Shown here: positions 10,448-20,162 of the stretch, one piece after another
Layout: each line of letters opens with the position of its first letter
Position numbering within the stretch: the stretch's first letter is position 1
DNA from: Melastoma dodecandrum
Taxonomy: Eukaryota > Streptophyta > Magnoliopsida > Myrtales > Melastomataceae
Length of the DNA stretch: 64,000 nt
Assembly (NCBI GenBank): GCA_029817715.1
Contig: JARUPY010000396.1
Span: 6,386,001 to 6,450,000 of the forward strand
Direction of reading: 5' to 3'
Program-made: the position numbers and the translations under genes
The notes under the pieces: generated by a model
Database searches by the model: none
Told to the model about the DNA's origin: nothing
The model's input: the letters and a program-made list of their open reading frames with translations, nothing else

Positions 10448-12204
10448 ATGAACACGGGGGATCTGCACAAGGTCTGGGAAATCAAAGCCCTAAAGAAGCC
10501 TGGGGAAGACAAAGCCATGGCTTTCCTCGACCGCATTGCCAAACAGGTCCAACCCATCATGCGGAAGCGTCGTTGGAGGGTCAAGATCCTCTCTGAATTC
10601 TGGTACATTGAAATTTGTATGGTTCTGTTCTCTTGTGATTGCATTCGTCGAGGATTGTTGATTGGATTGCGATGATGGGGTTTGTGTATGTTCTTTTCGG
10701 TAGTCCGAAGAATGGGAGGCTTTTGGGGTTAAATGTTGGGAGGGGCATTGCGGTGAAGCTCCGGCTGCGGCGGCCAAACAGGGAAGATGAGTTCTTCCCG
10801 TATAATAATGTCCTCGACACGATGCTTCACGAGCTTTGTCACATTGTGCATGGCCCTCACGACGCCAAATTCTATGCCCTCTGGGATGAATTACGGAAGG
10901 TTTGTGAAACCAGAAGATTTTTTACTTCACTTCTATTTCTGGTCGATAGATGCATCGTGATTGCTCTGGGTATTTACATTGTGTTTATGAATACAAGCTG
11001 GTGTTTTGTCTTGTGCAGCCATCGTGGTTTATTGTTTTATGGATTCACATTAATGTGCGGGTTGTGATGTATAGGAATGCGAGCAACTGATGGAGAATGG
11101 AATAACGGGTACTGGCCAGGGTTTCGATTTACAGGGGAGGCGTCTTGGGGGGCTCTCGCGTCAGCCCCCCATTTCATCATTACGGAAAACTGCACTTTCT
11201 GCTGCAGAGAAGAGAAAAGTTTTGGGGTCTTTACTGCCTAGTGGGCCGAGAAGGCTTGGTGGTGACAGTAGCTTGATGGCACTGAGTCCGGCACAGGCAG
11301 CTGCCATGGCGGCAGAAAGGAGGCTGCAGGATGACATCTGGTGTGGTTCCACTGCTGAAGATTGTGAAGATAAGGGAAGTTGTGATAGGGATGTTCCAGA
11401 AAATGTTGTTAATATGGTGGGAAGCCCTAGAAAGTCGAGGGGCAGTCGTTCAAGCGAACCAGGAGTAACCTCTCGGAAGAGACATCTAGACTCGGGTGGA
11501 AGTCCGGCGCCCAAATCGTTCAACCGTGATAAGGATACCAATTTCATAGACTTGACTGCGATGGCTTCTACTTCGACGTCTGAGTCCTCGCGAAACAACC
11601 GTGGCTCCAGACATCAGAAAGGCAGGTCCCAATTGAATGAGTCTCTCTGTTCTCCATCTAGATGTCATCGAGAGAGTGCTTGCAACTCGAGCTTGGCTTC
11701 AAATTCTAAGCGAGAGACTCATGAGGATCTAAAACATCCGGAAGAGAACACGTGGGCGTGTGAAATGTGCACTTTCCTGAACCCGGTGAGCATATTTCTC
11801 AAACGACTTACTTGTCCACTGTTCCATCCTTGGTTTGCAAAAGCTGTTTTACGTGATTTTATCTGGCATTTAACTTTTTCCTTTATTCCTTGTTACATTA
11901 GAATTTGGTTAATGGTCTGACAGTCTGTTGTGTGGTTATCTTTAGTTAAATCATCATGCGAATGCCTCAGTTATCAATTCCTGCCTGATAAATCTATCCT
12001 CTAAATGCACAGCCCTTGGCACTGGTCTGCAAGATTTGTGGTCTTGAAAGGCGAAAAGACAGCTCTTTTGCATTCAAGTTCTGGTCTTGCAAATTTTGCA
12101 CCTTGGACAACAGTGTTGGGCTGGACAGATGCTCAGCTTGCCAGCAGTGGAGATACTCCCACGGCTCCCCTGTGTCAACCAGGGCACCCGTCCGTGGTGA
12201 CTGA
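10448..12204 (+). CDS. WSS1A: WSS1A-like DNA-dependent metalloprotease (WLM domain plus two RanBP2 zinc fingers, 417 aa)
   Basis: Exons: 10448-10602, 10704-10899, 11075-11785, 12013-12204. All are GT-AG and the frame is open across 1,254 bases. The N-terminal WLM domain begins MNTGDLHKVWEIKALKK and holds the zinc protease signature HELCH at residues 94-98 followed by HGPH. GITGTGQGFD and RLGG motifs follow (about 120-140). A Ser-rich middle contains NFIDLT, which resembles a SUMO-interacting motif. The C-terminus has two Cys4 fingers: WACEMCTFLNP...CKIC (about 343-366) and FWSCKFCTLDN...CSAC. Family knowledge: WSS1/SPRTN-type proteases cleave proteins crosslinked to DNA, with Cdc48 and SUMO, in the nucleus. 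The length is close to that of the Arabidopsis homologue as I recall it. It appears intact. Confidence 0.88.
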
Positions 12205-12794
12205 GTGGTTAGAGGTGTATCATCCGAAAATGGAGGAGATGGCCATTTCTTGCCATGGAACTGCAGGATTCATTGATTGATTGGTCTGGCAGAATCAGAT
12301 TCCTTGTTCTGGGTTAGACCAACAAACCTAACCTTTAAGGTTCTTGACTTATAGTGGAGCAAGCATAATTGCTGCTGTGCTAGCTTGATCACTTTTCAGA
12401 TGCAGGCAAAGAACCGCTTGTAGCAGATGTTACCTAGTCATGTTGAGAGAAATCTGAATTCAGGAAATGCGCCACAAATCCAAATAATGTAGTGGATCAC
12501 GAGTCCTCATGATGTAAGTCAAGGTATAAATGAGTGTTCAATGTTACCGGACAAGGACTTAATCGTAGACGAAAAAATAAGCAAATGAGTATGGCTTGCA
12601 TCATACCAGGGATGTGCTGTTTGGTAACAATGTGCAAATGCCAAATCATCCAGGGAGCATATGAACAGTTCTTGTGACTTGAAGGGGCAACATCCATGTT
12701 GTAAATGATGTATCATATCAAATGGGAGACAGATCTCCGGTTCTCCTTTGCATCATACCCAGAAGCAGCATAATGTAGGAGCTTGAGTTCTCTA
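12205..12794. other. Intergenic DNA
   Basis: It contains the 3' flank of the WSS1A-like gene. No further gene or element is recognised. Confidence 0.4.
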
Positions 12795-13559
12795 ATGTCC
12801 GAGTTCTCTCCCTTTCAACCATTCTTCTCTGCGCTTTCCTGTTTAAGGAGCTTCAGAGGGGTCCTCTCCTCCCTTTCGAAGCTGTCTCCGGGACCCAGGA
12901 AGCTTCCATTGATAGGGAACTTACACAACCTCGCAAGCCCCCTCTGGGACTTGTCGAAGAAGCTCGGCCCCTTATGCACTTGCAACTCGGGAAATTTCCC
13001 ACTGTCGTGTCCATAGACTGGGCAATGTTGGAGATGATGAGAAATCTGGAACGCATTAGGAAAGCACAGGCCGAGGTTAGGAAGGTCTTCAATGAAAAAC
13101 AAAGAGTGGATGAGGAAGAGTTGGTCCAACTCAAGTTCCTTGAGATGGTCAAAAAGGAAACCCCAAGGTTGCATCCATCCGCCGCATTTCCTGCCGAGGG
13201 AGAGCCAAGAGAAGTGAGATAAATGGATATAAGATCCCGGAACAAACCATGGTGATCACCAATGGATGGGCAGTCAATAGAGATCCCAGGTTTTGTGTGG
13301 ACGTGTAGAAATTTCACCCGGACAGGTTTCTGGATGGTTCAGTGGATTTCACGGGACACAATTTGAGTGCATACAGTTTGGTTCACGCCGAAGGATTTGG
13401 CCGGGGATGAAATTCGGTGTTGCTGTCATCGAGCTCGCGCTTGCGATGCTGCTGTATCATTTTGATTGGGTACTGCCTTGTGGAATGAAGAATAAAGAAT
13501 TGGACATGGCCCAGTCTTTTGGGGCAGCCGCGAAAAGAAAGAACGATCTGATTCCTTGA
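12795..13559 (+). pseudogene. CYP71-type cytochrome P450 pseudogene with a large internal deletion
   Basis: The ATG at 12795 opens a P450 N-terminus with LSPGPRKLPLIGNLHNL. The frame slips before MHLQLGKFPTVV (about 12970-13005) and then jumps directly to the I-helix region IDWAMLEMMRN. About 200 residues of the fold (from the B helix to the I helix, including the exon-intron junction) are missing. The K-helix ExxR area and LHPSAAFPA follow, then NGWAVNRDPR, a stop in place of a normal codon near 13307, and a heme-binding loop reading RRRIWPGMKFG, where the Cys that ligates heme is replaced by Trp. The C-terminal frame ends at 13559. It is a dead tandem copy of the same subfamily as the P450 at 15094. 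Confidence 0.85.
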
Positions 13560-15093
13560 GTAGGGGGCGAACCATTCATGTTGCCCGATCTCATTCTTAT
13601 GTAACTTCGTCTTGCTCGTGTAATTTTCTGCTACAACTGCATCTGTAATGCTTACTATAGCAGTGTTCGGTCGATTTTCCGGTCAACTTTTCATTTCTCT
13701 TGTCATGAAAATTATCCCCGCCTTCTCGAGAATAGACGAAGTAAAGGCGCTTGCTATAACAACTCCTGCAACTGACTCCCGGAGCATTGTATACTAGCAG
13801 GTACATCAATGGTATCCATACCTCCATCTCAACTCATGCTTCATGGTGCAAGGAGAACGTTCTCATCCGTGAATTGAGGTCTTCGATTTCATTAGGCAAT
13901 CCATCATGGAGGGCCAGGGAATCGTGTACTGCTGATCACAGATGATGCGATTGTTTATTATCTTTCTCTAATTAATAAATAAAGTAGTAAAAAAACGTGG
14001 AGATTATATAATTCATGTCACAGACCTCGTGAATGTGTCAAGATGTTCGCGATTCGTACCAAGTCGAAGTCAACTGCTTTCACAATCGAGCACGAAACTA
14101 CCAGGCACTAGTTATGTAATAAGATATGTAGTCGAGTTCACTGGAGGCACGTCATGTTGTTACTGTTAGTTGAGGCATCCCTATTGATTCGTCCAGGAAG
14201 AAGGCTGGTTTGCATTCTTGTCACAGCTACACGGATTCCTTCACAATATCCTTTCTTCCCAAAAAGACTGATCATCCCATACTAGTGTGCGCTTGGTCCC
14301 CCCTTCGTTTGATCAGGAACTGCGGAAACGGATCCCTAGATCTTAATACGGATACGATCGTAATCGTCAGAACGCCTTCTAGTTGTCAAGGATGTTCTGT
14401 AAGCTTCAATGGCCGACTCAACCATGTTCGTTAACACTTACCAGGCAACTCCTGTAACTTAGCTTTAGCCATAAGTGTGAGCGAATTAATCACAAACCTA
14501 AGATCACCGCAATCGATTTGGGACAGAAGTAAAAGGAAAACGAAAGCATACCTAATTGAGTCATAATTCCCAATGAAATCGCGGAAGCTGTAATCCTCAG
14601 GTACAATCTTTGAGAAGCCACAAAAGTAGAAGTGGTCTAGGTCTTTCCCTCCCTCCTGACTAGACGGCCGATGGAACTATCTAATGATCCATCAGTGGGA
14701 GAGGGGACCTAGCGCTTATATTAATCGACGGGCCATTCCATTACGAGCTTACACTGATACCGGGCCTACACCGAATGCAGTCCAACCCACGTCTAAAATA
14801 AACTGAGATGCTACAAAAGTCTGAATGAAAACATTTCTGAAACTTGAATGAACTATCATACACTGTCTCGTATACCAACATACAACCTGCTTATAAAAAC
14901 AAAACAATTAATTATAACCCAAAAGAATTTTATAAAACAAAACAAAATAAAATAAAATAAAAAACTTTATAAAATTCCAATAATACGCTTTTGATTTGTT
15001 TTTGGCCTTCAAATTTTAGTTGGTGATCTCGAGAATCCATAAGATTGGGACCGTCGTCCTTCTGCTTGTTGGCATCTCCACTAGGAATCATGT
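13560..15093. other. Intergenic DNA between P450 pseudogenes
   Basis: AT-rich spacer with an A/T-repeat stretch at about 14890-14970 (AAAATAAAAT units). No coding signal is recognised. Confidence 0.4.
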
Positions 15094-15230
15094 ATGGAGC
15101 TTCATTTCTCTTCGCTAACTATTCTCCTATCAATCTCGACACTTTTCCTCCTTGCTTTCGGAAATATGGGTAGGAAAAAGGTGATAGCGATCACCTCTGA
15201 GCGACCTCAGGACGTAGGAAGCTTTCCTTA

Positions 15231-15573
15231 CGTTAGAAATGTAATGTAAAGTTGAAATTTTGGAGAATCTAATAAGTCAGATAAGATTTCATGTGATATT
15301 ACGGGATATCGGAAATATATTGTTTTAGATTATATTGTTTATTATAAATAGATGCATTGCCCAGATCTTCGAATATGAGAGTCAGATAAGATCCCTGGGT
15401 GGGAGAGTGTGAAACTTTCTCGAAAATTGTAATCGTGTAACTCGTTGGTTATAGTGGAATCTCAAGGAGGACATCCCTGTAGGCGTAGGTTGGTTTGGGC
15501 CAAACCGCGTAAATCTGTACGTCGAACATCGTCCTGTTTCTTCTTTTCCACATTTCGCGGTTCCCGCCCAACA
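15231..15573. mobile_element. Solo LTR (343 bp) in P450 exon 1
   Basis: The insert begins CGTTAGAAAT (an LTR normally starts TG; T to C at base one would explain this) and ends CGCCCAACA. It is bounded by CCTTA (15226-15230) and CCTTG (15574-15578), a 5-bp target duplication with one mismatch. A TATAAATAG box lies at about 15345. It interrupts the proline hinge PRKLP-LIGNL of the P450. The length and promoter content fit a Copia-type LTR left by recombination. Confidence 0.7.
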
Positions 15574-16119
15574 CCTTGATAGGGAACCTCTACAACCTCA
15601 TGAGCCCTCTACCCCACCGTGCGCTCCGGGACTTGTCAGAGAAGCACGGACCCCTTATGCACTTGCAACTCGGTGAACTCCCCATGGTCGTGGTCTCCTC
15701 TCCTGAGATGGCGAGGGATATCCCAAAGACCCACGACGTCATTTTTGCTGATAGGCCAATCTATTTCTCCTCTCAAATAATGTCGTATGGTTCGTGGGAC
15801 CTCGTATTTGCTCCTTATGGCCATTACTGGAGGCAGGTTCGAAAGACTTGCATGGCGAACTACTGAGCGGGAAACGGGTCTGGTCATTCCGGCATCAGAG
15901 GGAAGACAAGAACTCGATGCTTGTTCATTGGATTGCATCCAACTCTGGCACCCTGATCAATTTATCTGAGCAGATATTCAAGAAGTCCTTTGAGACTACG
16001 TCGAGGATGGCATTCGGGGCAATTAATACAGAGCATTCTGGATTCAGTACCGTGGACCTGTACCCCTCAATCAAGCTGCTCCACCGATCGAGACGCAGGC
16101 CAGGCAGACTGTCAAAAAT

Positions 16120-16453
16120 ATTCCAACACCTACTACTTAAGAAGTTACACTATCGTAGAGACACTACTTCTAAATTTATAGAGACACTACTTCTAAATTT
16201 CTCTATCGTAGTTCTAGAATTTTCTTGAGATAAATTTATAGGCTGACGAACGTGGAAAATTCTCCACCGCATGCAAGGAAGGGAGGCTCGCCTATAAATA
16301 GGAAGCCCAACCACACAGTTTGCATTAAGTTAAAGAAGCTGGAGTTTCCCTTTCTTCTCTTTTCTCAAAGTATTCTCTTTCTCTCAAGTCCTCTTCAAAT
16401 TAGAGTAAGCTGGTCTATTGGGAATAGTCGAGAATTGAGTCTGAACCGGGCAT
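16120..16453. mobile_element. LTR-like insert of about 330 bp in P450 exon 1
   Basis: P450 coding similarity stops near 16119 and resumes after about 16454. Between lie a tandem repeat (GAGACACTACTTCTAAATTT twice, about 16158-16200), a TATA box CTATAAATAG at about 16292 and a C/T-rich leader-like stretch, as in LTR U3-R regions. The bases AAAAT flank it at 16115-16119 and 16454-16458, but the ends are not TG/CA, so the class is unresolved. Confidence 0.4.
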
Positions 16454-16967
16454 AAAATTGTCTAGTTGCGTAAAAAGGTTGATGGGATAGTAGAAAGTAT
16501 CATAAGGGCTCACGTGAATAAGTCTGAGAGGAGCGATTATAATGTCGAAGAAGGTCTTGTCGACATTCTTCTGAAATAAGAGCGAGATGGGGACGAGCGA
16601 TTCAATTTGAGCAGGACCAATGTCAAGGCAATAATCACGGTAACAGTATTCTGCCGCACCAGACTCTTGTCTACGCAATTGTCTCGTTACTAATAATCAT
16701 AATTGGTCGAAACTCACCTTGTCTTTGTATCGTGTGAGGCAGGACATCTTCGTTGCAGGGAGCGACACATAGAGCTTTGTTTCAAGTTACTGTGGTCCCA
16801 CAAACTAATTCTACTTTTACCCTTGTTTGGGAAAATATTCCTCAAACACTGCTCTTCCCCCGATCTTTTTTCCTTCCTATTTTTCTTTTCCCAAAATCTA
16901 GACTTTACAAATACCAAATCTTTCAATTTGGTCCTTCAAGACAAATTGGAATTATTTTTCTTAAGCG

Positions 16968-16980
16968 GACTCTGATACTA
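16968..16980 (-). other. Candidate Met-tRNA primer binding site of the pararetrovirus
   Basis: The minus strand reads TAGTATCAGAGTC, matching the usual TGGTATCAGAGC complement of initiator Met-tRNA with two differences. It lies about 530 bases downstream of the putative transcription start below the TATA at 17533, close to the spacing in well-studied caulimovirids. Confidence 0.55.
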
Positions 16981-17002
16981 ATAGATCTTACAGGAATCGA
17001 AC

Positions 17003-17311
17003 TTAAGATGATTTTCCCAATTGTCTTTGTCGTCGGCGTTCTACCAACCTCGAATACTCGTTTGAGTATCTCGAACTTGCCACAAACCCAAGATTGGATT
17101 TACCTTCAAGGAAATACTCCTCAAATTCACTCTGCAAGAGAGTCAGCTCTTCCAATTTCTTAGAATAGCTATCCACAAGATCAATCAGCTGCGTTATTTG
17201 TGCTGAAATACTTGTCAATCGATCTACTACAGTGTTTAGTAGTCCCGTAGCAGAATCCTTGCCAACCCCGTGATCCAAATGGAGCAACTCTGGGTTAGGA
17301 CAATCAGTCAT
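17003..17311 (-). CDS. Small coiled-coil ORF of the pararetrovirus (102 aa)
   Basis: ATG at 17311 on the minus strand. After an acidic/His start, the middle (about residues 25-75) is a run of heptad-like Leu/Ile/Val positions (VVDRLTSISAQITQLIDLV, then KKLEELTLLQ), predicting a coiled coil. The tail is basic (VERRRQRQLGKSS). It lies between the putative promoter and the primer site, in what would be the RNA leader. Coiled-coil virion-associated proteins occur in this virus family, but no sequence match is claimed. It could be a real accessory protein or a chance frame; the amino-acid pattern favours a real one. Confidence 0.45.
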   Translation of the reverse strand: MTDCPNPELLHLDHGVGKDSATGLLNTVVDRLTSISAQITQLIDLVDSYSKKLEELTLLQSEFEEYFLEGKSNLGFVASSRYSNEYSRLVERRRQRQLGKSS

Positions 17312-17532
17312 ACGAGTGACTCGTGCACTTGCACTTCTCTCAGATTCTATTTTCAAGAAAGAAAAGCATAAACAACATAAAGGATGTTTATCATACCTTA
17401 ACCGATAGGATGGCTCAGAGGGTTCACCAAGCTTCCGCACTATGGATCTTCAAGAGTGAAGAATTCCTCAAATTTGGGGAATTGAGTGGAGAGGTTCTTC
17501 TGTGTCACACCAATTGCCCTTACCTCGAGGGT

Positions 17533-17540
17533 CTTATATA
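17533..17540 (-). promoter_or_regulatory. Putative pregenomic RNA promoter TATA box of the pararetrovirus
   Basis: TATATAAG on the minus strand in the non-coding region after ORF2, upstream of the primer site. Another AT-rich TATA-like site lies near 17795. The position fits the single large intergenic promoter of caulimovirids. Confidence 0.45.
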
Positions 17541-17900
17541 GACACTCCTCTTCCAAAGGTTTCGGCCCTTAGGCTTCAATCCTCCCAAGGTTTTGATCTA
17601 ATGATCTGACCTTCCGTTAGTCTTTAACCAAATTTGGTTAATCCTAACCACCTTACTCTTGATTCCTTAAGGTATTATTCGGATTACCTATTGGTTTTCC
17701 CGGAGGACGATCAAAGAATTTCTGACTCAGAGAGATGTGAGAGAAAGTTCTCTATTCAGATCGCCTCCCCAAATGAGGTAGAAGGCTTGTGAATATATAC
17801 ACAAAGGAGCTGGTGCCTATGCACTGTTTGCCAGCTCAAAAGTAAAAGGAATCTAACTATTGCAAAAGTTAGTGGGGTCCTAATGACCGATAAAAATGTC

Positions 17901-19085
17901 CTAGTCTAACTCTATGCAGTTGTCTTCTCCCTTCTGCATTAGCGCACTATCTTGGGAGACTCCTTCCTTGTTGTTGGCGTTTGAAGATTCGCCAACTTCT
18001 TCTTTCTCTGAGAGTCCCGGCGGATCTTGGACCGCATTAAGAATTTGCTGGGCTCTCTCTGTATCATGCTCGATTTGCTGATTCAAGGTCTTGTCTGTGA
18101 AATCAGCAATCTTGCTCCAAACCTCGAAGGTGTCGGTTCGGAGGTGCAGCTCAGAGTTCTCTCGCCTCCAGAAGCTATCCAGAAGGTCGAGCATTCTCTG
18201 CCATCCTCGGTCTCCTGCCTGTTCATCGATGAAACTTAAATTTGACCGAAGAATCGTGACGGTGATCATACCATCACAGAGCACGTAATACTCGTCCTTG
18301 CGGGCTAACAGATGCTCTAGCACGTCTTTAAGGAACTCAACTTTTATGGCTTTTCGGACAGTCTTGTCCTTGTAGTATTTTCGCCATAACCCTCTTTGAT
18401 CGAGGTTCTGTTTATGAGGTTCCGTCAGACGTCTACTCTCACTCGGATGGATGTCCCATACTTGCAGATTTTGAAGTATCACCTTCCCATACTGCGGATG
18501 GTATTCTTCTTCCATCATTGTGCTAGTAATCAACGCCGTGGCATACTTTGGTCCGTAGCCTAGGCATCCGAGTATATACCTTACCAACGTAGGCAGGGGT
18601 TTCATACATTCTGGTTCTGATCTGTCGATCTCCAGTATGTCCACAAACCCAGCATACACATAAGGCGCTGCTACTCCCACCATATCTGAGTGTATTCTCA
18701 GAGACGGCCACTTCCCCGATATCCAGTGTAGATACGGTTGAAGCACAGTGTTTTCCTCAAGAGAGGATTCACTCATGTCTACTGTTACCATTGGGACGTC
18801 ATATTCTCTAACTTCTCCCGGTATTATAGACATCGTTGTGGAGAATATTTGCTGCCTTTCTTTTTCAAATCGAGACAGCTCCTCCTCACCTGAAGTCATA
18901 ACCGATAGTTTAAACTCCAGATCTTTGATGTACTCAACGGTCTTTCTTGCGAAAAACTCAATCTGGCGCTTTTCATCATGCTTGATGCCAGCCATGAGTC
19001 CTCCACAGACCACTGCCGCATCCCAACTTAGGGATTCGTCCTCAAACGAGTCTTCATCAAAAAACCAGGACCCTTCTAGATCCTC
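17901..19085 (-). pseudogene. Pararetrovirus ORF2, downstream part (unknown domain)
   Basis: An open stretch directly follows the TAA at 19086-19088 in the same reading frame as the zinc-knuckle part. The first ATG is at 18995, so alone it would give about 365 aa. It contains an acidic start, a globular-looking middle with LPTLVRYILGCLGYGPKYATALI and a charged tail. It occupies the place where caulimovirids encode the transactivator/inclusion protein, but I see no convincing transactivator motif. The continuous frame suggests that it was the C-terminal half of a longer ORF2. Confidence 0.6.
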
Positions 19086-20162
19086 TTAGGTTTTCCCAAC
19101 ATGGCCTTTGTCATCGTGGTTCTTACCACCGTGACTGCTGTCACCAGACTCCTTGACTGAGTCTTTCACAGGAATTGCTTCCTCAAGGCCTTCCTTCTTT
19201 TCAAGATTGCCTTCCAATGCTGCGTAAGCACCTCCAAAGTCGAAGTATTGCTCACACTCCATTGCAGCCGCTTCCTCTGGTTCTCCCCTTGGTTCAGGGT
19301 CTACCACTTGGATTGGTTCGCCAATTAAGGCCTTAAACTTAGCCTCTTCCTCGGCATACTGTGTTTCCATGTTCTCCTTCTGTTCCTCCTTGCTTTGTAA
19401 CAAAGCTTTGTAGGATTTCACGGCTTGATTAATGGAGATCTTCTGCTCTTTGGCTAAGTGGTTTCGGCAGTAATTGAACTGCTCCATGGTCAACGGAGAC
19501 CGCCAAGGTTCTTCAACCTTACCGTCCTTCTTAGGACCATCTTTTGCAGAATCATCCCCTTTGGGACCAGAAAACCCAAACCTCTTGGCTTTTCTCTTCT
19601 TTCTGGCTTTCTCATCTGACCCGGCTTTTGCCTTATCTTTCAGATATGCCATTTTCACATCTCTTCTGGAGATTTCTTCCTTCGGATCTGTCATCTTCTT
19701 TTGAAGATCTTTCTTCACATTTCTTTCAGAGTTGGTGTTACCCTTCTCCTTCAGATCTGTCTTTCCCTCCTGGGAAATCCTCGCCTTTTCCTTAGGATTA
19801 GTTATTACCTTTCCCTTAGATCCAGCCATCCCCTTCTGGGATTCTTTCTCCTTTCCCTCAGCCTCCTTGGGGTTAGCCATCTTCTTCTGGAGATCTGGTT
19901 TCGCTTTACTCTCGGAGTCAGCTTTTGCTTTCCCCTTAAGTTCAGCCTTCCCCTTCTGGGAATCCGCAGTTTTCAGCTTCTTGGGACATTCGTAAGAACG
20001 ATGTCCTAGTTGCTTGCACTGCCAGCAGAGCACTGCCGCCTTCGTTCCTGAAACAGAACTAGCATCACTATGCTCACCATCTCCCTTGTTAGGACATACC
20101 TTTCGGGAATGTCCCTCCTTCTTGCATCCCCAGCATATCTTTCTCTTTGCAGCAGGATCCAT
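19086..20162 (-). pseudogene. Pararetrovirus ORF2, upstream part with two zinc knuckles
   Basis: ATG at 20162 (MDPAAKRK), overlapping the end of the polyprotein ORF by 74 bases in another frame. Two CCHC knuckles are close together: CWGCKKEGHSRKVC and CWQCKQLGHRSYEC. A long Lys/Glu-rich region follows, with repeated units such as DLQKKM-x-(N/D)PKE seen at least twice. A Pro/Arg/Trp-containing SPLTMEQFNYCRNHL and an acidic end come next. It ends at TAA (19086-19088), after which the same frame stays open to 17901. Zinc knuckles usually bind nucleic acid. A second pair outside the coat protein is unusual in this family. Confidence 0.65.

Noticed and set aside
16290..16300. TATA box CTATAAATAG considered as a plus-strand host gene promoter
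   Set aside because: No plausible coding start follows; it sits within the insert that interrupts P450 exon 1.
19474..20009. Plus-strand hydrophobic frames
   Set aside because: Antisense of the Lys/Glu-rich viral ORF, which reads as Phe/Leu/Ser on the other strand.
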